A stretch of 27,307 nt of DNA, from positions 1 to 27,307 of IMG/VR virus record IMGVR_UViG_3300046167_000421; one strand, 5' to 3'. Origin of the DNA: a virus. Below the pieces are notes generated by a model that saw only the letters and a list, made by a program, of their open reading frames with translations, searched no databases and was not told the origin of the DNA. Of this stretch, positions 1-8,080 are shown one piece after another. Position numbers and translations under genes: made by a program. Each line of letters begins with the position of its first letter. Positions within the stretch are counted from its first letter, which is position 1.

Positions 1-1
1 T

Positions 2-598
2 ACGGTTGATATTGCAAACTACGCGCTGAACAGCTTGGGTGCGAACAACATTTCAAGCTTCGAGGAAAACAGCAAGCCAGCGCGCTTAATCAACCAGAGG
101 TTTGATAGTGTCCGCGACAGCGTGTTTCGTGCGCATCCTTGGAACTGTCTTTTGCGCCGCGCAGAGCTGGCAAAGGAAAGCGATTCCCCTCCTTTCGGAT
201 ATGCAAATCAGTTTGCTTTGCCGACAAATCCATACTGCCTTAGAGTTCTAGAGTTTAGCAACGGAAATTTGTCATACCCGCAGGACAACATGTTTAGCAA
301 CACAGGTGGCCCTGTGTTCGTTATTGAGGGGCGAAAGCTGCTTTCTGACGAAGGCGTTGCCAAAATAAAATATGTTGCTCGGGTCACAGACCCTCAAGAG
401 TATGACGCCAATCTAATTGACACTTTGGCAGCGGCTATAGCGTTTGAGGTCAGTTACGCTATTACTGGCTCCAACACTGTCAAGCAAATGATGGCGGCAG
501 AATACTCTGACAAATTAAAACAGGCTGCATTTGTTGACGGCACTGAAGGCGCGCCGCAGCGCCTAGAAGCAAGCGAATTTATTGAGTCGAGGTTCTAA
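2..598 (+). CDS. Tail tubular protein A-like (T7 gp11 type), 5' truncated by the window
   Basis: The frame is open from the first bases of the window. It reads ANYALNSLGANNISSF before the first candidate start (a TTG at 35), so the true start lies upstream and about 198 residues are visible. Homologues form the ring between portal and nozzle in short-tailed phages. The assignment rests on the family-like N-terminal pattern (ALNSLG, then an xPARLINQRFDSVRDSVFRAHPW-type segment with a W-N-C turn), the visible length close to the T7 gp11 class, and the next gene being a tail tubular B-like protein. The stop codon overlaps the next start (TAATG), so translation is probably coupled. The family call is by pattern recognition without a search; a related head-tail adaptor is the main alternative. 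Confidence 0.75.
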   Translation, partial: TVDIANYALNSLGANNISSFEENSKPARLINQRFDSVRDSVFRAHPWNCLLRRAELAKESDSPPFGYANQFALPTNPYCLRVLEFSNGNLSYPQDNMFSNTGGPVFVIEGRKLLSDEGVAKIKYVARVTDPQEYDANLIDTLAAAIAFEVSYAITGSNTVKQMMAAEYSDKLKQAAFVDGTEGAPQRLEASEFIESRF

Positions 599-2607
599 TG
601 GCGCGATCAGCTCCAGCGATTAGCACATTCACAGCCGGTGAGATTTCTCCGCGTCTTGAGGGGCGCGTTACGATTGAGAAGTACCGCGAAGGCTTGTCCG
701 AGCTTACAAACATGATAGTGCAGCCTCATGGGGGCGTTACGCGCCGCCCAGGCACAGAATACTTGGGCGAAGTAAAGGATAGCTCAAGCATTACCCGCTT
801 GATACCTTTTGAATTTAAAACAGCCGACACATACGCGCTAGAGTTTGGTGATCAGTACATGCGGGTTTTCCGCAATGGTTTGCAAGTTTTGGTTGATAGC
901 GAAAAAAGTGTTTCTTCTATTACGCAGGCAAGCCCTGGCGTTTTTACCAGCTCTAGCCACGGCCTTAGCAATGGAGATGAAGTTTACCTTTACAACGAAG
1001 GTGGCGATATGACCGAGCTAGTTGCTCGAAATTATCTTATTGCTAACTCTACAGCTAACACGTTTACGCTGACTGACTTGTTTGGCAATGCAATTGATAC
1101 CACAGGTTTTACAACCTACACTGGCTCTGGCGTCAGTGTTGACAAATTGTTTGAGGTTGCAACACCCTACACATCCGCGCAGGTAAGTGATGTGCGTTTC
1201 GCACAGTCTGCGGATGTTATGTATTTGGTGCATCCAAGCCACGCTGTCCGCACATTGTCTCGCACCGATCATAATGCTTGGACGTTTGACACTCCTAGTA
1301 TTAACGAGAACAACACGCCAGTTCTCACTAGCGCCGACAATTACCCTAGTGTTGTCACGTTTTTTGAACAGCGGTTGGTTTTTGCGGCAACTAACAACAA
1401 TCCTCAGACGTTGTGGTTTTCTAAAAGTGCTGACTATTTAAATTTTCACACTGGCACTGCTGACAATGACGCTCTGATCTACACTATTGCGTCCAACAAA
1501 GTAAACGCAATCCGTTACCTGTCAGCTACTCGAATACTTAACATTGGTACGTCTGGTGGTGAGTATGTGCTGACAACAACTAATGGTGGGCCTGTGACGC
1601 CTACGCAGACAGTGATCCGCAAGTATTCTAACTACGGTTGCATTGACAGCGAAGTTGTCCAGGTTGCTGACGTTACATTGTTTGCCCAGCGCGGTGCGCG
1701 CAAGGTTAGAGAGTTTCGTTATATTGGTGAAGTGGATGTTGCAGGCTATGCAGCCCCAGACATTACAATCCTATCCGAGCATTTGACTGAGGGCGGCATA
1801 AAAGAATTTGCGTACCAACAAGAGCCTGAAAGCATAATCTGGGCGCGCCGCACTGATGGCACTTTGCTTGGATTGACCTACCGGCGTGAGGAAGAGATTG
1901 TTGCTTGGCACAAGCACATTATCGGCGGGGAGTTTGAGAGCGGTCAGGCTAAAGTTGAAAGCATCATCACCTTGCCGACAGACAGCGGTGAAGATGAGCT
2001 TTACATGATTGTTAAGCGCACAATTAACGGCGTGACCAAGCAGTATGTCGAAGTGATGAAGGCATTTGACTTTGGCAGCGACACGACTGCTGCTTTCTTT
2101 GTGGACAGCGGTTTGGTCTACTCAGGATCTGCAACCACAACTCTTTCTGGCTTGTATCACTTAGAGGGCGAAGAGCTTTCGATACTAGCTAACGGCGCCA
2201 CACATGCTAACAAGACAGTTTCAGGCGGCGGCGTGACGTTAGATTTTTCCGCTACAACGGGCGCCGTTGGGTTTGGCTACACCAGTGAAATGCAAACACT
2301 GCGCTTAGAGTCTGGATCTCAGGATGGCACTTCCCAAGGCAAGCCAAAGCGCATACACGACATCACTGTTCGATTCCATGAAACGGTTGGCGCTGAAGTG
2401 GGTAGCGACTCAGAAAGTGCGGATAGAATATTTTTCCGCGACAGCTCTATGAATATGGACGAAGCTGTGCCATTATTCACGGGAGACAAGGAAATCGAGT
2501 TTGACGGCGGTTTCGTTGACGGTGATCGCATTTATGTGCGGCAATCACAGCCCCTGCCAATGACTGTTCTGGCGCTATATCCGCGCATGAACACATTTGA
2601 TTTGTGA
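598..2607 (+). CDS. Tail tubular protein B / tail nozzle-like protein (T7 gp12 type)
   Basis: This 669-aa protein opens with a stretch typical of phage tail nozzle or 'stabilisation' proteins: FTAGEISPRLEGR, then an N-M-I-V-Q-P-x-G-G-x-x-x-R-P-G-T segment at about residues 39-54. The rest is beta-rich with no membrane segment. Its length is somewhat below T7 gp12 (about 790 aa). It should form the distal tail tube through which DNA leaves the virion. The ATG overlaps the stop of the preceding gene, and GAGG lies just upstream at the right spacing. Position directly after the gp11-like gene matches T7-type order. Family membership is clear from the N-terminal motif; detailed structure is inference. 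Confidence 0.8.
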   Translation: MARSAPAISTFTAGEISPRLEGRVTIEKYREGLSELTNMIVQPHGGVTRRPGTEYLGEVKDSSSITRLIPFEFKTADTYALEFGDQYMRVFRNGLQVLVDSEKSVSSITQASPGVFTSSSHGLSNGDEVYLYNEGGDMTELVARNYLIANSTANTFTLTDLFGNAIDTTGFTTYTGSGVSVDKLFEVATPYTSAQVSDVRFAQSADVMYLVHPSHAVRTLSRTDHNAWTFDTPSINENNTPVLTSADNYPSVVTFFEQRLVFAATNNNPQTLWFSKSADYLNFHTGTADNDALIYTIASNKVNAIRYLSATRILNIGTSGGEYVLTTTNGGPVTPTQTVIRKYSNYGCIDSEVVQVADVTLFAQRGARKVREFRYIGEVDVAGYAAPDITILSEHLTEGGIKEFAYQQEPESIIWARRTDGTLLGLTYRREEEIVAWHKHIIGGEFESGQAKVESIITLPTDSGEDELYMIVKRTINGVTKQYVEVMKAFDFGSDTTAAFFVDSGLVYSGSATTTLSGLYHLEGEELSILANGATHANKTVSGGGVTLDFSATTGAVGFGYTSEMQTLRLESGSQDGTSQGKPKRIHDITVRFHETVGAEVGSDSESADRIFFRDSSMNMDEAVPLFTGDKEIEFDGGFVDGDRIYVRQSQPLPMTVLALYPRMNTFDL

Positions 2608-2618
2608 GGTGATTGAGT

Positions 2619-3134
2619 ATGTTTGAGATCTTAACGCTAGGGGCAACAATCCTTGGTGGCATGAGCGCAAAAAGCTCTGCAAACAAAGCTGCTGCTGCCG
2701 CTGCAAGAGTTGGCGAGTTTAACGCCGGCTTGATTGAACGCGACATTGAATTACTTGAAAAGCAACGTGAGATCATTAACCGCAATGCAGTTTTGCAGGA
2801 GCGCGTTGATCGGTTTCGTTTTAGAGAAGCTCAGGGTTCTGTTGTCGCTCAGTATAGCGGAGCTGGCATAGACATATCTCACGGCACTCCGATGCGAGTT
2901 ATGCGTCAGGCTGCGCGAGAGTTTGAATATGACCAGGCTATCAATGACTTTAATAACACGGTCACAAACATGCAGATCAACGATCAGCAAGAAAGTTCTA
3001 GGCTAAGTGCTGAATTGTCACGCATGGAAGGCGGGGCGCAGGCTGCTGGTCTAAGAGCGCAAGGCACAACTAGCTTGATCCAGAGTTTTGGAACGGCAGG
3101 CCGGTTTGCTTCCTCTAGTGGAATGTTCGCATAA
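2619..3134 (+). CDS. Internal virion protein (T7 gp14-like)
   Basis: The N-terminus is a hydrophobic/glycine segment (LTLGATILGGMSAKSSANKA). It is followed by a long alanine/glutamate-rich helical, coiled-coil-like region and a conserved-looking YSGAGIDISHGTP segment near residue 85. This pattern is common in small ejection proteins of podoviruses that enter the host envelope at infection. The frame can also start at a TTG at 2613, but GAGGTGA at 2605-2611 sits about 7 nt before the ATG at 2619 and abuts the TTG, so ATG 2619 is preferred (171 aa). The stop overlaps the next start (TAATG). The family call comes from size, position and helix pattern rather than a catalytic signature. Confidence 0.65.
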   Translation: MFEILTLGATILGGMSAKSSANKAAAAAARVGEFNAGLIERDIELLEKQREIINRNAVLQERVDRFRFREAQGSVVAQYSGAGIDISHGTPMRVMRQAAREFEYDQAINDFNNTVTNMQINDQQESSRLSAELSRMEGGAQAAGLRAQGTTSLIQSFGTAGRFASSSGMFA

Positions 3135-4912
3135 TGAGAATACCAGTTTATAGATCACAGGGCCGTCCAACTTCTGAAGCCCCTGGCGCCCGCATCACAG
3201 CTAGGATGAATGCCCAGCCTTTTGTCCAGGCTGAATTGCAGAAGGGCGCGATTGCAACAGAGGTTGCGAACCAAGTTGGTGAGTATGCCAACATGCGCTA
3301 TAAGATGATTACCGAGACACAAAAGAACGAGGCGATCTTTTCAGCCAAAGAAGGCTTGATGGCTTTGTCTAGCCAGCTCGAAAAAGACAGGGATGTCGGA
3401 AACATTTTTGACGGTGAGCTTAAATATGCGCAGGGCGTCAAAAGCGTTTATGATACGATGCGATCTACTGTCGGCAAAAACAAATACGCGCTGCAAGACT
3501 TTGACAACAGCTTCCGCCAAATGGAAATACCTATCAAGTTTAGGCTGCAAGAGGTTATTGATCTAAAGATTGAAAAGCGCAGGCAGGCTGCACTGAAGGC
3601 TCGGGAAGACCAGCAGGTTTCTATTTACTCTAATCCCTTCTTGGATATTACATCTGATGAGCTTGCTATGGAGCAGTCTCAATTACAGTCTATGGTTGAG
3701 CAAGCTGTTAGAAACGGCGGCGTGAACCCAGAAATTATGGGCAATGTTACTCAAAAGGTTTTGTCTAAGGCTTTTAAAAACCTTGTTCCAGCATACGCAG
3801 GAACTGACCTAAACAAAGCAATAGGCCTTTCATCGGTTTTAAGCCAGATTCAAATGGTGCGTAGTGGTGAAATGAAAGCGGGAGACATGGTTGGTATTTC
3901 GAACATGCCGCCTCATGTCTTAAACATGCTTATGGCTGTGCCGGCGGAAGAGGCCAATGCAGTTGTGCAGGACACAATCCAGATGGCCTCAACATTCTTT
4001 TCTGCTCAAGAAAAAATAAAGGATGAGCGGGAAAAAAATAGGAATGTAGACAATACAGATGCTTACAATCTTCTTATTTCTTTAGACAGCACGGAAACTG
4101 TTTCGGAAGCTACGCTAAAACAGGTCTTAGATCCTATTGATATGAAAAAACTTTACGACAATTTAGGAGCAGATTTTGGCAGCTTGCCTGCATCGGAAGC
4201 TCAAGTCGTTTTATATGAAGGGCTAATCCGCCAGATGTGGGCCAGCCCTGCGCAACAAAAGGCAATGGAAGATGCTATGGCTGATGAGCCAACTCTTTCA
4301 TTTAGAGCGCCTGGAAAAGGAGACCCTGATGCATTTAGCGAAGCAAATGATCTTGCAAGTACCGGCCAGCTCACTGTTGAATATCTTAATTCTTTAAAGG
4401 GTAAACTGGATCTGACTCAACACACAACTCTTAGGAATAAAATTACTATATCTGGTGATAAATCTTATGCAAATGTAAGCAAGATTGTCCAAAGGCGTTT
4501 TAATTATGACGCAAAACAAGCACAAGAAAACGATCCAGGTCTAGCCGCTGCATCTAGAGCCGCTTTTGAACTTGTAGATGGAGAACTTATAGAACAAATC
4601 TTGGTTAGGAAAATTGAAGGCAACCCAATGACAGGGCAAGAAATGCTTTCATTCGCTCAAGAAAAAATGGAATTATACGACGATATTTATTTAGAAGAGC
4701 TAAGAGACAATTTTGAAGAAGAACTTGAGCAACCTTTAATAGAAATGGGATTTGGCCCGATAACCCCTGAATTTCGGGCAAATCCTTTGCAGGTTTTAGA
4801 AGATTGGTACGGTGCGTTGCCTCAGGAAAGACAAGATCAAATTTCAGATTATAATGGCTATATTAGAGCCAGGTCGCAAATAAGAAGATACTCTAACAAA
4901 GGATTGTTTTAA
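3134..4912 (+). CDS. Internal virion / ejection protein (T7 gp15 position)
   Basis: This 592-aa protein is mostly helical and charged, with no membrane segment or enzyme motif that I recognise. The N-terminus (RIPVYRSQGRPTSEAPGAR) is a Pro/Arg-rich extended segment of the kind seen at the start of internal core proteins. Long Gln/Glu-rich helices follow. It sits between a gp14-like gene and two very large virion proteins, matching the gp14-gp15-gp16 order of T7-like phages, where gp15 helps form the trans-envelope DNA conduit. The ATG overlaps the previous stop. The second half (from about 4020) is visibly more AT-rich than the first. Function is inferred from gene order. Confidence 0.55.
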   Translation: MRIPVYRSQGRPTSEAPGARITARMNAQPFVQAELQKGAIATEVANQVGEYANMRYKMITETQKNEAIFSAKEGLMALSSQLEKDRDVGNIFDGELKYAQGVKSVYDTMRSTVGKNKYALQDFDNSFRQMEIPIKFRLQEVIDLKIEKRRQAALKAREDQQVSIYSNPFLDITSDELAMEQSQLQSMVEQAVRNGGVNPEIMGNVTQKVLSKAFKNLVPAYAGTDLNKAIGLSSVLSQIQMVRSGEMKAGDMVGISNMPPHVLNMLMAVPAEEANAVVQDTIQMASTFFSAQEKIKDEREKNRNVDNTDAYNLLISLDSTETVSEATLKQVLDPIDMKKLYDNLGADFGSLPASEAQVVLYEGLIRQMWASPAQQKAMEDAMADEPTLSFRAPGKGDPDAFSEANDLASTGQLTVEYLNSLKGKLDLTQHTTLRNKITISGDKSYANVSKIVQRRFNYDAKQAQENDPGLAAASRAAFELVDGELIEQILVRKIEGNPMTGQEMLSFAQEKMELYDDIYLEELRDNFEEELEQPLIEMGFGPITPEFRANPLQVLEDWYGALPQERQDQISDYNGYIRARSQIRRYSNKGLF

Positions 4913-7900
4913 ATGGGCGATCTATTAGGCGAAAATAGTGATCTTGAAATAAACAGGTATTATGAAGCAGATGAAATGTTTAATAATGCTGGAAACCCTG
5001 CGGTTTTTAAAAACAAAAAAAGTGTTTTTAATCCAGAAACTAAAACTTACGACATCCTTCTGCCCATGTCCGAAGGCGGCTACATAAAGATTGGTGAAGA
5101 GGGCGAAACGGTAGACCCTCCAAGATCTATATTGATCGAAGGCATGGAGTTTGGCCCTGAAACACCTGAGTTTCAACGCTACTACCCAACGCCGCAGCCA
5201 GAGGTTATGGAGACAGCTCCTGCTTCTCTTGTGGCTCCGACAGCGGAATCGGCTCCAGTAGAGGGCGCTGTTTCTTTTGCCAATGAGCGCAAAGCAGCCA
5301 CCGGCGCCATGCCAACTATGGAAGACTTTGACGCTGCCGGCTACACACCTGACGTTGTAGAAGCCGCCGGTCTTATGGGGCCGCAAGAAGACTTAACTTT
5401 ATCTCCAGATGAAATAGCGCAGAAGCTAGTGAGCGGAGAGCCTTTCCTTGTTTTTGGCGAGGGCGATCCTACGATAAGAGAAGCAGGGACTAGGTTTGTT
5501 GAAGACCTTGCCGTGCGGCTTTCAATTGAGGGGATGCGAACAGAGCTGTTAGAGGAGCAAGGGGTTAGCCTTAGCGTCATTCAGGAAGCGGCAAATATAA
5601 GGGCTTCTGTAGAAGACGAAACTGATCCTAGTGTCATACAAGAGGCTGAACAAAGGGCAAGGGCTTTAATAGAGCAAGACGCGGCGCAGCGTAATGCTCA
5701 AGTAAATTTCCGCACTATTGACGAAACAATTAGAGCGGCAACTGGATCTTTAAGAAGCTCTGCAAGCGTGTACTCTAACGCACTATTCGGCACGGGAGAG
5801 ACAAATCCTTTAGAGGTAGGTGTTGCGGATTTCGCCACTTTCGGGGCTTTGGACATTCAAGAAGGTTACCGAATGTTTAGCCAGAGCAATCAAAGCGCCC
5901 CTATTAGCCCTCTTTACGCGACAACGGGTTTAGCACTTGACGCCGCATCTTCCATTGCGTCAGCGTTTGGATCGGGTGATGAAGATAGTGGAAGCTTTCA
6001 AAGATTGATGGGGCTGGGCCTTATGGCAGCAGGCGTTGCCGAGGCCACTGCTGTTGGTAAGCCAATCGCAGCTCTTATGAAAAAGGGCTTTAAAATGTTA
6101 GAGCCTTCTTTAATCAAGGCAGGCGCAGAGGCCGAGCAGCGCATAGCGCAAGAAGGCTCGACAATGTTTAGCAACCCTGTTGGGCCTATAGTAGATCGCG
6201 GCCTTGCTGCGGCTGGTAAACTAGTTGCGCCTCAAACTCCCGATGCTGCATTTTACGTTGCGGCCAGAGAGGGCGGTGAGCAAAACGCCAGCGCAGTAAA
6301 CCGAGTTTCGGAAATTGCTCAAGCCAGAGGCGGGTCTAAGCCAAAAGTTGAAGACCTTGTTCAGTTTTTTGAAGAGAAGCACGTTGAGATTCATGGCCGG
6401 CAGCTAGATCCAAATGTAGAAGAGGATTTTGATTTAGCGGTAACTGCTGCGGCAGAAGAAGTCGCTTACCAAATGGAGCAGGCCACAAGTGGTCGCGGGT
6501 GGTATGATGCTGATGTTAAGAAAACATTTGAGACACTGGCGCAGACTCCAGGCCTTGAGGCATTGGCTAATGATGAAACACTGCGTGTGATTTGGTCAGC
6601 GTTTGCTGCGCCTACTTCGATTGGCAACAAAGTCAATAACAATACAAAAGCGGCAACGGCAGCGTTTTTGCAGTTCTTGAAAACGGGAAAAGTCCCAGTA
6701 GATCCGCCGCAGCCTGGAGCTGTTACTGAGGGCATATCTGGCGCTGGATGGGGAATGAAGCAAAAGGCTGTTGCTTCTGGCATGAAAGTTATTGCCCATT
6801 TGATTGAGACTAAAGGCCCAGAAGGATTTGCTGATTGGTGGCTTTCTTCTCACACATTAAAAGAAATGACAGACTTGCGCAAAGCCGCAGGACTTGGCGG
6901 TGGCCCTAGTGGACTTAGTGGTGGGAAAGACAGCCTGCATTTAGGCGCCATGATTTTAGGCGACAAGACAGGCCGGTTCTCACTAAATATTAACGGTTAC
7001 CAAGGCACTACAAAAGACATGTGGTTTGCCCGTTCCTACAACAGACACTTTGGCAACATGCGAAATCCTGATGGTTCTATCACAGGTGGCCCTCGCAACC
7101 AGTCTGAGCGCAGGCGCATGGAAGAATTTACGTCAAGGCTGATTGACAAGCTTGGCGGTGACGGCCTATCTGAGCAGGACGCCCAGGCAGTCCTGTGGTT
7201 CTATGAGCAAAACCTATTTACTGACTTAGGCGTAGTTTCTCGCCCAGGGTCATTTTCTGAAGCAGCGGAGGGAATATCAAGTGGATTACGATCAGGAGTT
7301 CGAGCAGGCGATGAAACTCAAGTTACAAATGAATCGGCAGGCGAAGGCGTCCTCACAGGGTTCAGAGGCATCAGCAACCCCAAGCGCACCGTACGATCGC
7401 AGCGCAGAGGTTCAGGCCTTGATAGCGAAGCATCCGGGCCTTACACCAGAGAAAGCGGAGCAGGGTCTGAGGGAACTGGGCTTTTAAGCTTAGATCCTGA
7501 TCCACTTACACAGCGACTGTATCAAGAGTCTAATATATCATTGCCAAAAATAAATGAAGTTTCCGCTGTAGAAACAGCGGACACATTTAATGCAGATATG
7601 ACTAAGGCCATGTCTGCACATGAATTTGCGGCGCAGGTTGAAATTAAATCTGCTGAAGAGCTTTCCAACGCTCGGTTATTTAGAACCGAAAATGGAAGCG
7701 GCTTCGCAATCAAGCCAGACGGAGACATTGTGGCAGTGTTCCAATCTGCGAATGAGACCGGCAGCGTTGGTTATTCAATGATACAAGCCGCAGTAGAAGC
7801 TGGGGGTCGCAAGCTTGACGCATTCGACACATTCTTGCCTGGCATATACGAAGCCGCTGGCTTCAAGCCTGTTGCAAGGTTGCCTTGGAATGATGAGTTC

Positions 7901-8077
7901 GCCCCTCCAGGCTGGAACAAAGACACATTTAATGATTTCAACAATGGCGAACCTGATGTAATATTCTTTGTGTACGATCCAAACTATTTTGGAGGAGCCA
8001 CTGATGTGCCAAGGTTTACAGACTACGATGAAGCGGTTGCGGCGCAAGACGCAGAGCTGGCTCGGCTAGGAGAATAA
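4913..8077 (+). CDS. Large multidomain virion-associated protein with a C-terminal GNAT-like domain
   Basis: This is a 1054-aa modular protein. Residues 1-120 resemble a virion anchor with a Pro/Thr-rich linker. A conserved block near residues 700-785 contains a P-R-N-x-S-E-R-R-R-M segment and the run AVLWFYEQNLF (about 760-770), a pattern I associate with large phage and plasmid 'polyvalent' proteins. Residues 790-858 are low-complexity S/G/R-rich and coincide exactly with a second gene in another frame. The C-terminal domain (about 870-1045) has LDAFDTFLPGIYEAAGF (about 968) and RLPWNDEFAPPGW (about 989), similar to acetyltransferase-like domains of polyvalent proteins. AAAGGA lies upstream of the ATG, which directly follows the previous stop. 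It is probably packaged and ejected; domain names are inference. Confidence 0.6.
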   Translation: MGDLLGENSDLEINRYYEADEMFNNAGNPAVFKNKKSVFNPETKTYDILLPMSEGGYIKIGEEGETVDPPRSILIEGMEFGPETPEFQRYYPTPQPEVMETAPASLVAPTAESAPVEGAVSFANERKAATGAMPTMEDFDAAGYTPDVVEAAGLMGPQEDLTLSPDEIAQKLVSGEPFLVFGEGDPTIREAGTRFVEDLAVRLSIEGMRTELLEEQGVSLSVIQEAANIRASVEDETDPSVIQEAEQRARALIEQDAAQRNAQVNFRTIDETIRAATGSLRSSASVYSNALFGTGETNPLEVGVADFATFGALDIQEGYRMFSQSNQSAPISPLYATTGLALDAASSIASAFGSGDEDSGSFQRLMGLGLMAAGVAEATAVGKPIAALMKKGFKMLEPSLIKAGAEAEQRIAQEGSTMFSNPVGPIVDRGLAAAGKLVAPQTPDAAFYVAAREGGEQNASAVNRVSEIAQARGGSKPKVEDLVQFFEEKHVEIHGRQLDPNVEEDFDLAVTAAAEEVAYQMEQATSGRGWYDADVKKTFETLAQTPGLEALANDETLRVIWSAFAAPTSIGNKVNNNTKAATAAFLQFLKTGKVPVDPPQPGAVTEGISGAGWGMKQKAVASGMKVIAHLIETKGPEGFADWWLSSHTLKEMTDLRKAAGLGGGPSGLSGGKDSLHLGAMILGDKTGRFSLNINGYQGTTKDMWFARSYNRHFGNMRNPDGSITGGPRNQSERRRMEEFTSRLIDKLGGDGLSEQDAQAVLWFYEQNLFTDLGVVSRPGSFSEAAEGISSGLRSGVRAGDETQVTNESAGEGVLTGFRGISNPKRTVRSQRRGSGLDSEASGPYTRESGAGSEGTGLLSLDPDPLTQRLYQESNISLPKINEVSAVETADTFNADMTKAMSAHEFAAQVEIKSAEELSNARLFRTENGSGFAIKPDGDIVAVFQSANETGSVGYSMIQAAVEAGGRKLDAFDTFLPGIYEAAGFKPVARLPWNDEFAPPGWNKDTFNDFNNGEPDVIFFVYDPNYFGGATDVPRFTDYDEAVAAQDAELARLGE
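7281..7487 (+). CDS. Nested small gene (68 aa) overprinted inside the 1054-aa virion gene
   Basis: This frame lies entirely inside the larger gene, in a different reading frame. It starts with GTG, preceded by a strong Shine-Dalgarno sequence (GGAGGG, 7267-7272) at 8-nt spacing. The product is protein-like: a charged helix (MDYDQEFEQAMKLKLQMNRQ), a short Ser/Ala linker, then a second helical segment (EVQALIAKHPGLTPEKAEQ) ending in LRELGF. That C-terminal pattern resembles small phage structural proteins I have seen but cannot name. Over the same bases the host frame encodes low-complexity S/G/R-rich sequence, which suggests that this frame carries the constrained protein. The role is unknown; a small virion or scaffold-like partner of the neighbours is possible. 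Confidence 0.6.
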   Translation: MDYDQEFEQAMKLKLQMNRQAKASSQGSEASATPSAPYDRSAEVQALIAKHPGLTPEKAEQGLRELGF

Positions 8078-8080
8078 TAA

